DNA of 64,000 nt from Streptomyces sp. Tue6028 (GCF_002300165.1 NZ_MLCE01000019.1:1-64000); one strand, 5' to 3'. Positions 16,861 to 28,762 are shown, numbered from the stretch's first letter. Notes: generated by a model not told the origin, from the sequence alone. Program-made: numbers and translations.

Positions 16861-17599
16861 CGCCGGCTCCTTCCGCGGGCGTGACGATCGCGTGCCCCTG
16901 GTTGCGGGATGCGCGCAGGCCCGATCCGCGCGCGTAGAGCAGTTCGGCCATCGGCAGCAGCTGGTGGTAGCAGTTGAGGGAGGAGGGGACGCCCAGGATG
17001 GCCGGGGTGTCCAGGAAGAGCGGTGCCTCGGCGCACACGTACTCCAGGCACACGGCGCGCTGCCGCTCGGTGGCCGCCTGCCCGTCGAGGACCTTCGTGG
17101 CGAGGTACGCGTCCACCAGTGCGTCGCAGGTTTCGCGGAACTCCGCGTCCTCGTCGAGGAGTTCCCGGATGTGGTCGTGGATCCGCCGGTAGGCGGGGTT
17201 GTCCGCGAAGTCGGACATGGCGTGCGCGGCGAGCCTCCCGCCGCCCGCGCCGTGGGCCGCCGCCGCGGCGGTCACCTTGGCGCGTACGCCCCGCAGGTTC
17301 TTCACCGCCTTGCGCCGGGCTTCGTCGGCGGGATAGCCGAGCGCCTCGTACATCTCGGCCACATGGAGGTCGGTGTAGACGAGGTCGACCCGGTCGAAGT
17401 GCTCGGCGCCCCAGCGGGCCAGGTCGTCGACCCGGCGAGCCGAGAAGTAGCTGTTGCCCGGCGAGACGCCGATCACGGCGTGGTCGCCCGCGGCGTGGAT
17501 GACCTGGCAGTGCGGTGTGTAGGGCTGGACTCGGAAAAGGCCCGCGATGGTCGGGCGGGGAGTGACGTGCTGGATCTCGGAGACGGTCGCAGTCGTCAA
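16850..17599 (-). CDS. Cyclodipeptide synthase, NYH subfamily
   Basis: The 249-aa enzyme makes cyclodipeptides from two aminoacyl-tRNAs. Catalytic features are clear: GVSPGNSYFS with nucleophile Ser46 and Asn49, EYVCAEAP with Tyr187 and Glu191, and CYHQ with Tyr211-His212; Asn/Tyr/His defines the NYH group (AlbC, Rv2275). The start is a TTG at 17599, with AAGGA 10 bases upstream. Its end overlaps the P450 start, so the two are translationally coupled. The partner P450 suggests cyclo(Tyr-Tyr) or another tyrosine-containing product; the second amino acid cannot be read from the sequence. Confidence 0.95.
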   Translation of the reverse strand: MTTATVSEIQHVTPRPTIAGLFRVQPYTPHCQVIHAAGDHAVIGVSPGNSYFSARRVDDLARWGAEHFDRVDLVYTDLHVAEMYEALGYPADEARRKAVKNLRGVRAKVTAAAAAHGAGGGRLAAHAMSDFADNPAYRRIHDHIRELLDEDAEFRETCDALVDAYLATKVLDGQAATERQRAVCLEYVCAEAPLFLDTPAILGVPSSLNCYHQLLPMAELLYARGSGLRASRNQGHAIVTPAEGAGDAH

Positions 17600-17730
17600 C
17601 TGGAGAGTGTCCTTCGCGTCGCTAGTCCCGATGGAGCCTGGTGCTCCTGGTGTGGCGACGACGCCGCGAAGTTAGCTGGCGGACACGGAGAGTGTCAACG
17701 CCCGTCCGGAGAGTGGCCGGTTGCGGCGCG

Positions 17731-19236
17731 TCAGGGGCGCGGCGCGCGGATCAGGTGGTATTCCGACGGGTCCACACGGCGGGTCCGTTCCGCGTACTCG
17801 CCCATGTAGCCGGGCCAGTTGGCGACGTTGCGGCCGTCGGCCGTGCGGTACCAGGAGGTGCAGGCGGTCCATGCGGTACCCGCGAACCGGGCCCGCAACC
17901 GCTCCAGCCCGCGCGCCTGGGCCTCGGCACGCACGTCGAGGGCCGCCGCTCCGGTCCGCAGGGTCAGTTGCAGGGCCCGGCGGACGTAGGCGGCCTGCGC
18001 CTCCAGGAAGAACAGGATGGAGCCGCCCGAGGTGTTGGTGTTGGGGCCGTACATCAGGAACATCGACGGGAAGCCGGAGACGGTGATGCCCAGGTGGGCC
18101 TGGGCGCCCTCGGACCAGGCCTCCTCGACCGTGCGGCCGCCGCGGCCCGTGACCCGCATCGGCAGCATGAAGGTGTTGGTGCGAAAGCCGGTCGCGTAGA
18201 TCACGCAGTCGACGTCGTGGCGGCGGCCGTCGGCGGTGACGGGGCCCTCCGGTTCCATCCGCACGATCCGGTCCGTCACCAGTTCCGTGTTCGGGCGCCG
18301 CAGGGCCGGCAGGAAGTCCGAGCTGAGCAGGACCCTCTTGCAGCCGAAGGGGTGGTCGGGCCATGCCTTGCGGCGCAGTTCCGGGTCGGGGAGCTGACGG
18401 CGCATGTGGGCGGCGGAGAGCGCGGCGCCGATCCGGCCCACCGTGCGGGGGTGGCGGACGCACAGGGTGATCAGCTCGATGCCGTGGTGGAGCAGTCCCC
18501 GCCAGGCCCGGCGCGCCACCGGCAGGCGGCGCAGCACCCGGGCCAGGAGGGCGGGGGTGGGGCGGTCGCTGCGCGGCAGGAACCAGTTGCCCGTCCGCTG
18601 GAAGACCGTCAGCCGGGCGGCCAGCGGGGCGATCTCGGGGACGAGCTGGGCGGCGCTCGCGCCGGTCCCGATCACCGCCACGCGCTTTCCCCGCGGGTCG
18701 TAGGTGTCGTCCCAGCGCGCGGAGTGGAAGCTGCGGCCGGCGAAGCGGGACAGCCCCTCGACGGCGGGGAAGGACGGCTTGTCCAGCTGCCCGGTCGCCA
18801 GCACCAGCGCGTCGGCCACCCGCTCCTCGTAGGGCCCGGTCGTGTCCGTGCGGCGGCTGCGGACCGTCCAGGTGCAGGTGCGGTCGTCCCAGGTGCAGGC
18901 GGTGACCTCGGTGCCGGTGACGATGCGCGGGGTGATGCCGAGGGAGTCCGCCGTCCGCCTCAGGTAGGCGAGGATCTCCGGCTGGTGCGAGAACAGGTGG
19001 GTCCAGTCGGGGCGTTGGGCGAAGGAGTACGAGTACAGGTGACTCGGTACGTCGCAGGCGGCGCCCGGGTAGCGGTTGTGGTGCCAGGTGCCGCCGGGCC
19101 CGGGCGCCGCCTCCAGCAGGGTGACGTCGTCCAGGCCGTGGCGCAGCAGCTCGGCGGCGACGGCGATGCCGCCGAAGCCGGCGCCCACGACGATCACCCT
19201 CGGCCTGCGCCCGTCACGCTCGCGTCCGTCGTCCAC
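17731..19236 (-). CDS. Flavin monooxygenase, Baeyer-Villiger type
   Basis: The 501-aa product has an FAD-binding GAGFGG (about residue 18), the Baeyer-Villiger fingerprint FAGRSFHSARWD (F-x-G-x3-H-x3-W-D) and a second NADPH-binding GTGASAAQ. These define type I flavoprotein monooxygenases, which insert oxygen next to ketones or oxidise heteroatoms. ATG 19236 is the start. It ends 131 bp before the cyclodipeptide synthase on the same strand and starts 131 bp after the MFS exporter ends. It could therefore tailor the cyclodipeptide, but diketopiperazines are not classical substrates; independent function is possible. Confidence 0.88.
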   Translation of the reverse strand: MDDGRERDGRRPRVIVVGAGFGGIAVAAELLRHGLDDVTLLEAAPGPGGTWHHNRYPGAACDVPSHLYSYSFAQRPDWTHLFSHQPEILAYLRRTADSLGITPRIVTGTEVTACTWDDRTCTWTVRSRRTDTTGPYEERVADALVLATGQLDKPSFPAVEGLSRFAGRSFHSARWDDTYDPRGKRVAVIGTGASAAQLVPEIAPLAARLTVFQRTGNWFLPRSDRPTPALLARVLRRLPVARRAWRGLLHHGIELITLCVRHPRTVGRIGAALSAAHMRRQLPDPELRRKAWPDHPFGCKRVLLSSDFLPALRRPNTELVTDRIVRMEPEGPVTADGRRHDVDCVIYATGFRTNTFMLPMRVTGRGGRTVEEAWSEGAQAHLGITVSGFPSMFLMYGPNTNTSGGSILFFLEAQAAYVRRALQLTLRTGAAALDVRAEAQARGLERLRARFAGTAWTACTSWYRTADGRNVANWPGYMGEYAERTRRVDPSEYHLIRAPRP

Positions 19237-19287
19237 GCGGCCAAGCTAGCCCGCCGGCGCGCGCGGCGACAGACGGCCACGGGTCCT

Positions 19288-19342
19288 GGGGACCCTGGCG
19301 GCCCCGGGGGACCCTGGCCGCCCCAAGGGACCCCGGCGGCCC
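19288..19342. repeat. Three imperfect 18-19-bp tandem repeats
   Basis: Units of the form GGGGACCCTGGCGGCCCC occur three times (19288-19305, 19306-19324, 19325-19342) between the exporter and monooxygenase genes. They could form alternative hairpins that attenuate read-through inside the presumed operon. Confidence 0.6.
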
Positions 19343-19366
19343 GGGCCGGCCTGCCGGCTCCGGTGC

Positions 19367-20626
19367 CTACGCCGATTCCGGTGTCTGCTCCGGCTTCCGT
19401 GCGGCGGCCGGACCGGGCCGAGGTTCCTGTGCCGGGCCCGACTCCGGCTCCGGGTCAGGCCGCGCGGGCCGTCGTCGTGCGGGGACCAAGGCCAGTGTCA
19501 GCGTCGTCGCCAGCGACGCGAGCGCCATCACCGTCATCGCCGCGCCGGGCGAGGTCAGCTGGGCGACCGCCCCCGCCACCGCCGCGCTGACGCCCTGCAG
19601 GGTGAGCATGCCCGAGGAGTGCAGGCCGAGCGCGTGGCCGCTCAGCTCGTCCGGGGTCAGCGACATCAGCTGCTCCTGCTGGATGAGGCTGGCGCCGAAG
19701 CCGACCGAGGCGACGGCGACGCAGACCGCCGCGACGGCCGTGCCCGGCCGCAGCGCGAACAGCAGGTACGGGGCCGCCAGGAGCAGTAGATAGGGGATGC
19801 CGAGACGGCAGCGGACCGCCGGCGGGACGAAGCGGCCGATCGTCACGTCGCCCACGAACATGCCGAACGCCGCGGACGCGAAGAGCAGGCCGGCCCGGTC
19901 GGGGGCGTACGACACGAACAGGGACTCGCAGCCGACGATCAGGCCGTTGGGGATCCACAGGAGCAGATAGGTCGTCCGGCGCGGGGGCGAGGACCACAGG
20001 AGCGCGTTGGTGCGCCAGGTCTGCGCCACCGAGGGGCGGCCGGTGGCCCGCGGTGCCCGGCGGGCCATGCCGAGGCGGACGGTCAGGGCCGACCCGAGGT
20101 ACAGGACCGCCGCGGTCGCCAGGGTCACCTGCGCGGAGAGCAGCGTGACCAGGGCGGCGCCCGTCATGTAGCCGGTGATCTGCATGAGGCCGTTGACCAT
20201 GTTGAAGACCGAGCGGCCCAGCAGGTAGCCCTCCTTGGGGAGGATCTCGTTGAGCAGGCCCCAGCGGACCCCGCCGCCGAGCGAGGAGACGAGGCCGAGG
20301 ACGGCGATGAGGGCGAGGACCGTCCAGACGGGCAGGCCGGGCGTCGCCATCACGGCCGTGCCGACGGCGAACGACAGCGCGATGCCGGTCAGGGTGGCGC
20401 GCGGCGCCAGCCGGTCGGCCGCGGACAGCAGGGTGGTCGCGCCGGCCACCTGGGCCAGTTGCGGGCCGAACATGCTCACGGCCGACAGCAGGGGCGATTC
20501 CGTCGCCCTGTACACCAGCGTGCCGATGGCCAGGCCGCCGATCGTCGAGGCCGCCGCGTGGAGGGCGGAGGAGAGGAAGAGGGGGGTGAACTCCCGGGTG
20601 CGGAAGAGGTCCGAGTAGCTGCGCAT
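19367..20626 (-). CDS. MFS transporter
   Basis: The start is ATG 20626 (MRSYSDLFRTREFTPLFLSS), giving 419 aa with about 12 hydrophobic helices and an MFS loop (ADRLAPRATLTG after helix 2). The longer open frame upstream is only the GC-rich shadow of the regulatory region. N-terminal RTREFTPLFLSSALHAAAS is typical of the EntS/DHA3-like drug exporters of Streptomyces. The Arg/Pro-rich C-terminal tail is low complexity. It is divergent from an ArsR-family gene and preceded by a dyad overlapping the promoter. It is the likely exporter and first gene of the monooxygenase-CDPS-P450 set. Confidence 0.88.
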   Translation of the reverse strand: MRSYSDLFRTREFTPLFLSSALHAAASTIGGLAIGTLVYRATESPLLSAVSMFGPQLAQVAGATTLLSAADRLAPRATLTGIALSFAVGTAVMATPGLPVWTVLALIAVLGLVSSLGGGVRWGLLNEILPKEGYLLGRSVFNMVNGLMQITGYMTGAALVTLLSAQVTLATAAVLYLGSALTVRLGMARRAPRATGRPSVAQTWRTNALLWSSPPRRTTYLLLWIPNGLIVGCESLFVSYAPDRAGLLFASAAFGMFVGDVTIGRFVPPAVRCRLGIPYLLLLAAPYLLFALRPGTAVAAVCVAVASVGFGASLIQQEQLMSLTPDELSGHALGLHSSGMLTLQGVSAAVAGAVAQLTSPGAAMTVMALASLATTLTLALVPARRRPARPDPEPESGPAQEPRPGPAAARKPEQTPESA

Positions 20627-20658
20627 GCGCGGAGTCTGGGGCGGGCCGCGGGACGGTC

Positions 20659-20687
20659 GATATTGTTTCGCGCGGGGGCGAAACCAA
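20659..20687 (-). promoter_or_regulatory. Exporter promoter with overlapping ArsR-type operator
   Basis: On the minus strand TTGGTT (20687-20682) and AATATC (20664-20659) are 17 bases apart. The spacer holds a perfect dyad GTTTCGC-N6-GCGAAAC (20665-20684). An ArsR-family protein bound here would block the promoter. The divergent ArsR gene at 20967 is the natural candidate. Confidence 0.6.
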
Positions 20688-20689
20688 CG

Positions 20690-20960
20690 GTCACGGACCG
20701 GACGGCGGACGGCCCCGCGCCGGGGACGGGTTGCTCCCGGCGACGGACGGCCCCCGCCGGACGGTCGCGGACCGGACCCGACGGCGGACGGCCGCGCGAC
20801 GGACACGGACCGGACCCGACAGCGGACCGGGCCCGCAACGGACAGGGACCGGACCGCGCGGCGGACAGGCGTCGCGACGGACGGTCCCCGGAACGACGGA
20901 CGGTCCAAAACAGGGACAGGCCCCGGAACGAGGGCGGGCCAAGGAGCACGGACGGAGGGT
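20690..20960. repeat. GGAC-rich low-complexity region upstream of arsR-like gene
   Basis: About 270 bases are built from short units such as GGACGG, GGACCGGA and GCGGACGG, repeated many times with small changes. No gene is present. The region separates the exporter promoter from the ArsR-family start and ends in its ribosome site (GGAGG 20954-20958). Confidence 0.6.
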
Positions 20961-20966
20961 GCGCGC

Positions 20967-21932
20967 ATGGGCTGGTGGCAGGTCAACGCCGACACCCTCG
21001 CCGGCAGCCGTTTCGTGCTGTCCCCGCTCGCCGAGACCTTCGCGGCCCTGAAGACGCTGGAGTCGGGGACCGCCTCGCACCCCGGCGAGCTGCGGTGGCT
21101 GCGGGACCATCTGCCCGCCTACCGGAGGCGGCTGGCCGCCGACCCGCTCACCGCCGTACTGATCCGCTCCGGGCTCGGGCGGGAGTGGATCGCCGACTTC
21201 CTGACCCCGACCCCGTACGGCGACGAGCCCTTCGAGGCGGAGATCGCCAGGGTGCGGGAGACCCCGCCGCAGGCGGCGCGCGCGCATCTCGCCGTCTCGC
21301 TCGGCGGCCCGCTGCCCGCCGCGCTGGCGGGCCGCGACGACCTGCCCGGGCGCGCCGCCGATCTCCTCACGCACGTGTGGGAGGAATGCGTACGCCCGGA
21401 CTGGGAGCGGCGGCGGCGCGTCCTGGAGGCGGACGTGGTGGCACGGACCGCGCACCTGAGCCAGGGCGGCTGGGCCGCGGCGCTCGACGCGCTGCGGCCG
21501 GGGACGCGGTGGCTCGGCGACAACCGGCTCCAGGTGAACCTCCACGAGTATCCGCCGCGGGAGATCTCCGGTGCCCAGCTGCTGTTCGTACCCGTCACCC
21601 CGAGGGCCGGGTGGGTGTCCTGGGAGGATCCGCACCGGTACGCCGTCGTGTACCCCTGCACGGGCGTCCTCGCCGACGGACGGGCCGAGGCGGTGCCGGA
21701 GAGCCTCGGCGCGCTCCTGGGGACGGCGCGCGCGGGGGTGCTCGTGCTCCTGGACTCCCCCATGTCGACGAGCCAGCTGGTCGCGGTGACCGGACAGGGG
21801 CTGGGTTCGGTCGGACGTCATCTGAAGGTGCTGCTGGACGCCCGGCTCGTCGAGCGGCGGCGGGCGGGGCGGTCGGTGCTGTACTCGCGGACGGCGGCCG
21901 GTGAGGTGCTCGTCACGGCCCAGCGCGACTGA
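20967..21932 (+). CDS. ArsR/SmtB-family regulator with N-terminal DUF5937 domain
   Basis: GGAGG 8 bases upstream supports ATG 20967; the product is 321 aa. The first 230 residues (MGWWQVNADTLAGSRFVLS, typical of DUF5937) form an unknown ligand or dimer domain. The C-terminus holds a winged helix (MSTSQLVAVTGQGLGSVGRH, then LLDARLVERRRAGRSVLYSR). No metal-binding cysteine pair is visible, so a small-molecule ligand is likelier than a metal. It is divergent from the MFS exporter and probably represses it through the dyad at 20665-20684. Confidence 0.85.
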   Translation: MGWWQVNADTLAGSRFVLSPLAETFAALKTLESGTASHPGELRWLRDHLPAYRRRLAADPLTAVLIRSGLGREWIADFLTPTPYGDEPFEAEIARVRETPPQAARAHLAVSLGGPLPAALAGRDDLPGRAADLLTHVWEECVRPDWERRRRVLEADVVARTAHLSQGGWAAALDALRPGTRWLGDNRLQVNLHEYPPREISGAQLLFVPVTPRAGWVSWEDPHRYAVVYPCTGVLADGRAEAVPESLGALLGTARAGVLVLLDSPMSTSQLVAVTGQGLGSVGRHLKVLLDARLVERRRAGRSVLYSRTAAGEVLVTAQRD

Positions 21933-21966
21933 CGGTCCTGTCACCGGGCGGAGTTAGCATCCGCTC

Positions 21967-22467
21967 ATGACTACTGACCATTCTGTGCTCGACATCGAGA
22001 TCGGGGCCCTCCAGGGCGGCTCCGCCGACCTCACGCAGTACCGCGGCAAGGCCGTGCTCATCGTGAACGTCGCCTCCAAGTGCGGGCTGACCCCGCAGTA
22101 CGCGGGCCTGGAGCGCCTCCAGGAGCGCTACGCGGCCCAGGGCTTCACCGTGCTCGGCGTGCCCTGCAACCAGTTCATGGGCCAGGAGCCCGGCACCTCC
22201 GAGGAGATCGCCGAGTTCTGCTCGGCGACGTACGGCGTGACCTTCCCGATGACCGAGAAGGTCGAGGTGAACGGCGACGGGCGGCACGGCCTCTACGAGG
22301 GTCTGGTGGGCACCGCGGACGCCGAGGGCCACAGCGGTGACATCCGCTGGAACTTCGAGAAGTTCCTGATCGGGCGCGACGGCACGGTCGTCGGCCGTTT
22401 CTCGCCGCAGACCGAGCCGGAGTCGGCGGAGGTCGTGGCGGCGGTCGAGAAGCAGCTCGCCGCCTGA
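21967..22467 (+). CDS. Glutathione peroxidase family (thiol peroxidase)
   Basis: The 166-aa protein has NVASKCGLTPQY with peroxidatic Cys39 (cysteine, not selenocysteine), GVPCNQF with Cys67, and WNFEKFLIGRDG with the conserved Trp and Asn. This is the full catalytic set for bacterial GPx. Streptomyces lack glutathione, so it probably works with thioredoxin or mycothiol. The protein is cytosolic, with no signal. A 12-bp hairpin 40 bases downstream ends the unit. Confidence 0.93.
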   Translation: MTTDHSVLDIEIGALQGGSADLTQYRGKAVLIVNVASKCGLTPQYAGLERLQERYAAQGFTVLGVPCNQFMGQEPGTSEEIAEFCSATYGVTFPMTEKVEVNGDGRHGLYEGLVGTADAEGHSGDIRWNFEKFLIGRDGTVVGRFSPQTEPESAEVVAAVEKQLAA

Positions 22468-22506
22468 CGTCGTTGACCTTGCCCCTGGGGCAGGGGGGAG
22501 CGTCCT

Positions 22507-22535
22507 CGTCACCGGGCGGAAGGCGCCCGGTGACG
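22507..22535 (+). terminator. Hairpin terminator after the peroxidase gene
   Basis: A perfect 12-bp stem (22507-22518 with 22524-22535) and 5-base loop follow the stop codon by 39 bases. There is no T run, as is common in Streptomyces. Confidence 0.6.
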
Positions 22536-22581
22536 GAGGTGACGAGGGGCGGACCGGGCCCAGGAAGAAGGGGGTGCCGCC

Positions 22582-23430
22582 GTGGACGGGGACCTGCTCA
22601 CCATCGGCGCGTTCGCCGCTCGGGCCCGGCTGTCCGCGAAGGCGCTCAGGCTGTACGACCGGCTGGGGCTGCTGACCCCGGCGCACGTCGACGAGGTCAG
22701 CGGCTACCGCTACTACCGCGTCGGTCAGGTCGAGCGGGCCCGGCTCGTCGTGCTGCTGCGCCGGCTCGACATGCCGCTCGCCCGGATCGCCGAGGTGGTG
22801 GAGGCGGAGGGGTCCGCCGCCGCCTCGCTCCTCGGCGCGTACTGGGACGACGCCGAGGAACGCTTCGCCTCGCAGCGGGCGCTGGCCGCGTACCTCCGTG
22901 GACGGCTGTCCGGGAGGAGTTCGCAGATGTACGAGAAGTTCGTGGTCGAGACCGTCGAGGTGCCCGAGCGGGTGGTGCTGACGGAGACACGGCATGTCCT
23001 GGCCACCGAGCTGCCGGTGTGGATCCCCGCCTCGCTGGGGCGGCTGGAGGAGGGCGCCCGCGCCTGCGGAGGGTTCGACGGGCCGCCCTTCGTCGTCTAC
23101 TACGCGGAGGTCAGCACGGAGAGCGACGGGCCCGTGGAGGCCTGTGTGCCGGTCGCGGACGCCGACGCCGCGCGGGCGTGGGTCCGCGCGCAGGGGCGGG
23201 GCCGGGAGGTCAAGGTCCGCGTCGAGCCCGCGCGGCGTCTGGCCTACGCCCGGATCCCCAAGGCACAGGTCGCCTATCCGCAGATCCACGTGGCCTTCGA
23301 GGCCGTCGAGGCGTGGATCGCCGAACGGGGACTGTCGTACGACGGCCCCTGCCGGGAGGTGTACTTCGCCGACTGGGACGCCGCCGGGCCCGAGGACCCG
23401 GTGTGCGACGTGGCGTTCCCCGTGAAGTGA
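22582..23430 (+). CDS. MerR-family regulator with GyrI-like effector domain
   Basis: GTG 22582 gives 282 aa. Residues 1-75 are a MerR winged helix (LTIGAFAARARLSAKALRLY, GYRYYRVGQVERAR), followed by a helix and a C-terminal GyrI/BmrR-like ligand domain beginning near VVETVEVPERVVLTETRHV. This layout matches multidrug-sensing activators of the BmrR type. No target gene is adjacent apart from the upstream peroxidase, so the regulon is unknown. It converges with the next gene. Confidence 0.88.
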   Translation: MDGDLLTIGAFAARARLSAKALRLYDRLGLLTPAHVDEVSGYRYYRVGQVERARLVVLLRRLDMPLARIAEVVEAEGSAAASLLGAYWDDAEERFASQRALAAYLRGRLSGRSSQMYEKFVVETVEVPERVVLTETRHVLATELPVWIPASLGRLEEGARACGGFDGPPFVVYYAEVSTESDGPVEACVPVADADAARAWVRAQGRGREVKVRVEPARRLAYARIPKAQVAYPQIHVAFEAVEAWIAERGLSYDGPCREVYFADWDAAGPEDPVCDVAFPVK

Positions 23431-23442
23431 GGCGGCGCGGGT

Positions 23443-23464
23443 CGGCGGGGCGTGGGCCCCGCCG
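23443..23464. terminator. Bidirectional hairpin between converging genes
   Basis: A perfect 9-bp stem CGGCGGGGC / GCCCCGCCG with a 4-base loop lies between the MerR stop (23430) and the membrane-protein stop (23467). Confidence 0.6.
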
Positions 23465-23466
23465 GG

Positions 23467-25308
23467 TCAGCGCATGTCCTCCGGGCAGGGCGTGCCGCGG
23501 GGCAGCTGGTAGGGCGCGGCCAGGCGGTAGGTGCCCGGCTTCGGGGCCAGCAGCTCCGTCCACTTGTCGCCCGCCGGGGTCTCCTCGGTCGGCATCAGAC
23601 AGCCGTTGAGGTTGTCGTACGTCTTGGGTGTGCTGTCCTCGCGGTGCTTGGACTCCTCGGTCTCCTGCGGGGGCTGCAGGCTCTTGCCCTTGTCGTCGAC
23701 GATGCTCAGCCACGGCGAGTAGGGGACGCGGATCAGGATGCGGCCCGCCTTCTTCACCTCGATCGTCATCTCGCCCTGTTCGGCGCGCTCGACGACGGCG
23801 TCGGGCTCGGCGAGCTGGACGGGGTCGGTGACGGCGAACAGCTGCCAGTTCGCGTCGCCCCAGATCTGGCGCAGGTAGGGCATGCCCCGCTGGACGAGTT
23901 GGCGTTCGCGTTCCCCGCCGTCGCCGTCGGGCTCGTCCTTGGGCAGCACGACGTAGTGGACGGCCCAGCGCTGGAGCCACTCGTGGTAGTTCGCCGAGTT
24001 GAGGGTGTCGTCGTAGAAGAGCGGGTTGCGCTCCATGTCGGCCTGGCGGTTCCAGCCGCGGGCGAGGTTCACGTAGGGGGCGAGGGCGGAGGCCTCGCGG
24101 TGGGACCGGGCGGGGACGACCTCGACGCGGCCCTTCTCGGCGCCCACCACCTGGAGCTGGTTGACGAGGGGGGCGAGCTCGCGGGCCCAGGACGCGGCCG
24201 GGGTCGTGTGGATGATGTCGTCGACCGACTTGACGCCGATCCAGGTGGTGAACCCGACGAAGGCGACGACGATCACGTACCACTTGCGGGAGCGCGGCAC
24301 GGTGAAGGGCAGTGCCGCCAGCAGGGCGACGCCCCCGAAGAGCATGGCCAGGCGGGTGATGTTGGAGCCGATCTGCGAGCTGATCAGCCAGACGAGGACG
24401 ACGGCGGTGCCGTACACGGCCGCCGTGATGCGGACCGTCGTCCACTCCTTGGGGACGAGGAAGAAGACGAACCCGGCGTACAGGAACGGCAGGATGACCG
24501 AGTAGACGGTCATCGGCTGAGTTCCGGAGAAGGGGAACAGCCAGGCCGACACCGCCACCACGATCGTCGGGGCGATCCCCAGGGCGTAGGCGCCGGGGCG
24601 GCGCTTCTGGAGGAAGAGTGCGACGGCGACCAGGCCCACGAACAGTCCGGCCACCGGGGACGCGGTGGTGGCGAGCGCGGCGAGCGGCGCCGCGCACAGC
24701 GCCTTCGCCCAGCGTTTGTAGCGCCAGCGGTAGGGCCAGCAGAACACGACGGCCGTCGCGGCGAGCGCGAACACCATGCCGAGGCCGTAGGTCACCCGGC
24801 CGGAGATGGCGTTGCACAGCAGCGCGAAGATCCCGGCGAGGGCCGGCCACAGCGGATTGCGCACCGCACGGCTGCGGATCAGGATCAGCATCAGCAGGCC
24901 GGCCGATATCGTCCCCGCGATCATCATGGTCGTGCGGACGCCGAGGACGGACATCAGGTACGGCGACACCACGCTGTACGACACCGGGTGCATCCCGCCG
25001 TACCAGGCGAGGTTGTACGCGGAGTCCGGGTGACGCCCGACGAACTCCGCCCAGGCGTCCTGCGCCGCCAGATCCCCACCACTGTTCGCGAATGTGAAGA
25101 ACCAGGCGAGGTGGAGCACACCCGAGAGGACGGTGGCCAGGGTGACGGGGTGCCGCAGGAAGCGGCTCAGCCGGGTGCCGTGCTCCTGCTCCCGGGCGCC
25201 GGGGTCGTCACCGGCCTCCTCGGATATGCGGGAGCGCAGCGGTATTCGCGGACCCGTGCCCGGGCCCGGATCGGCGTCGTCGGCGTGTGTCGGCTCCGCT
25301 GTCGCCAC
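23467..25308 (-). CDS. Polytopic membrane protein with extracytoplasmic C-terminal domain (GT-C-like?)
   Basis: The start is placed at GTG 25308 (GGAG 9 bases upstream), giving 613 aa; the longer frame reads into Arg/Gly-rich noise. After an acidic cytoplasmic N-terminus there are about 10-11 membrane helices, with a large first loop (GGDLAAQDAWAEFVGRHPDS, then NLAWYGGMHPVSY) and a C-terminal soluble domain of about 250 residues with two cysteines. This plan resembles GT-C glycosyltransferases acting outside the membrane, but I see no decisive catalytic motif. It lies next to the D-Ala-D-Ala carboxypeptidase, suggesting cell-envelope work. Confidence 0.7.
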   Translation of the reverse strand: MATAEPTHADDADPGPGTGPRIPLRSRISEEAGDDPGAREQEHGTRLSRFLRHPVTLATVLSGVLHLAWFFTFANSGGDLAAQDAWAEFVGRHPDSAYNLAWYGGMHPVSYSVVSPYLMSVLGVRTTMMIAGTISAGLLMLILIRSRAVRNPLWPALAGIFALLCNAISGRVTYGLGMVFALAATAVVFCWPYRWRYKRWAKALCAAPLAALATTASPVAGLFVGLVAVALFLQKRRPGAYALGIAPTIVVAVSAWLFPFSGTQPMTVYSVILPFLYAGFVFFLVPKEWTTVRITAAVYGTAVVLVWLISSQIGSNITRLAMLFGGVALLAALPFTVPRSRKWYVIVVAFVGFTTWIGVKSVDDIIHTTPAASWARELAPLVNQLQVVGAEKGRVEVVPARSHREASALAPYVNLARGWNRQADMERNPLFYDDTLNSANYHEWLQRWAVHYVVLPKDEPDGDGGERERQLVQRGMPYLRQIWGDANWQLFAVTDPVQLAEPDAVVERAEQGEMTIEVKKAGRILIRVPYSPWLSIVDDKGKSLQPPQETEESKHREDSTPKTYDNLNGCLMPTEETPAGDKWTELLAPKPGTYRLAAPYQLPRGTPCPEDMR

Positions 25309-25529
25309 TGCAAGGCACTCCCCGTGTCCCGTTTTCCGTTCTCGTCCGGGACCCGCGGCCCGCGGCGAGCAGCCCCGACTTCGCGACGCTAGCACGCACC
25401 CCGCCGGGTGGCGCCCGGGTGGGGCGCCGTCGGCGGGGTGCGGGGCGTGTGCTCGTATCCGGAATACGTCACCGACACGTGCGCGGGTACGTCATCGGTG
25501 CGTACGTCCGTCCGGGCGACGGCGGCGGC

Positions 25530-28544
<3,015 letters not shown>

Positions 28545-28762
28545 GCGACGCACGCCCCGTGCGTCCAAACGAACCGTCATCCGTTGAACCGCCGCCCGAA
28601 CACCGCTGTCCGAACCATGTACCAGTGTCCTGTGTGAGGGCTTGGCCCCTGTGGTAGACGAGAACGACATACCTACCGGTTCCACTGCATTCCGGTCACG
28701 CACCCTCGACAGACCGATGTGAGAGGGGTCACCCTGTCATTCATCCACGCGGGGAGGCATGG

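Noticed and set aside
20627..20995. N-terminal extension of the MFS transporter frame
   Set aside because: It consists of Arg/Pro/Ser low complexity read through the promoter, operator and GGAC-rich tract. The MFS start fits ATG 20626.
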